DNA of 64,000 nt from NCBI RefSeq assembly GCF_029167625.1, contig NZ_CP119146.1, positions 1-64,000 on the forward strand. The letters are read 5' to 3'. A program made the translations under genes and the position numbers. The notes beneath the pieces are model-generated. The model saw nothing but the letters and a program-made list of their open reading frames with translations, made no database searches and was not told the DNA's origin. This DNA is from Streptomyces sp. AM 4-1-1. Lineage in GTDB: Bacteria; Actinomycetota; Actinomycetes; Streptomycetales; Streptomycetaceae. Shown one piece after another: positions 63,776 to 64,000 of the stretch (positions are counted from its first letter, which is position 1; every line of letters begins with the position of its first letter).

Positions 63776-64000
63776 TCAGTTCACGGCATCGGCAGGGGCG
63801 CAGGGTTCGTCAGTGGTGCCGTTCGCTCCGGTCAGGTCCTCGCAGATCTTCAGGTGCAATCTGGTGGCGGCGGCATCGAGGCGCTCCCACTGTTCGGTGG
63901 TCAGGTCGGGCAGGAGGGCACCGAGGTGGTGCAGGGCGAAGGCGACGGCCGCCGGCACCGCGTGACCGAGGAGGTTGCCGATCCCGGCGCTGTGGGCGTC
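63776..64000 (-). CDS. Hypothetical protein, partial at window edge
   Basis: The frame is open to base 64000 and ends at TCA 63778. The visible 74 residues are helical (AAVAFALHHLGALLPDLTTEQWERLDAA) with an acidic, Thr/Pro-rich tail. A GTG at 63958 could be an internal start, but the frame continues beyond the window. The family is unknown. Confidence 0.45.
   Translation of the reverse strand, partial: DAHSAGIGNLLGHAVPAAVAFALHHLGALLPDLTTEQWERLDAAATRLHLKICEDLTGANGTTDEPCAPADAVN

Noticed and set aside
1..64000. CRISPR array, rRNA operon, replication origin or rep/par genes
   Set aside because: I looked for regularly spaced repeats, rRNA-like sequence, and rep or par motifs and saw none.

Overview
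The left edge is the physical end of a linear actinobacterial replicon. Bases 1-13 form the archetypal Streptomyces telomere palindrome (CCCGC-GGA-GCGGG), a ladder of further hairpins follows, and the first gene is a telomere-associated helicase of the TtrA type. High GC, frequent GTG starts, a WhiB protein, a LexA SOS box of actinobacterial type and leaderless promoters all point to Streptomyces or a close relative. No terminal-protein, replication, partition or conjugation gene is visible, so the sequence alone does not decide between a chromosome end and a linear plasmid.

Layout. 1-4484: telomere, helicase and a convergent Ser/Thr kinase. About 4650-12690: an 8-kb block with no convincing bacterial gene. 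It is a mosaic of CpG-poor DNA, protein-like scraps in changing frames and a 22-nt poly-C run. It ends where a NACHT NTPase is cut down to a remnant (12707-12991). 13554-13745: a tRNA-like gene with a perfect acceptor stem, D stem and T arm but about 135 nt in place of the usual anticodon/variable segment. 16301-16963: a Fic/Doc-like toxin with a ribbon-helix-helix antitoxin and a palindromic operator. 17-24 kb: HEPN protein, M48-type peptidase, nucleotidyltransferase, LexA, tandem-winged-helix GntR protein and hypotheticals. 26-36 kb: PD-(D/E)XK-like protein, WhiB, a five-gene leftward operon with an AlbA_2/Schlafen-like protein and a DEDDh exonuclease, a GNAT protein and an XRE-like protein.

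36-42 kb holds nested insertions. A small P-loop ATPase (start 36054, stop 41273) is split exactly at its Walker A codons by a roughly 4.67-kb element bearing a Tn554 TnpB-like tyrosine recombinase and a Ser/Thr kinase, with short inverted ends. The recombinase is itself split by an IS630-family copy, and removing the IS plus one TA restores its frame. An HNH-nuclease gene follows the ATPase, so the uninterrupted locus was an ATPase-HNH pair.

42-64 kb: a leftward cluster of small Cys-rich proteins, a SWIM zinc-finger protein coupled to a SNF2 helicase that carries two predicted dsRNA-binding domains, GNAT and hypothetical genes, a PD-(D/E)XK-like protein, a DUF4209/HEPN-like protein, a CoiA-like protein, and a GIY-YIG protein preceded by six zinc-ribbon-like repeats. 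Most genes look like variable, defence- or mobility-related accessory content typical of a Streptomyces arm. The most unusual items are the dsRBD-SNF2/SWIM pair, the Walker-A-targeting element, the expanded tRNA-like gene and the six-repeat GIY-YIG protein.
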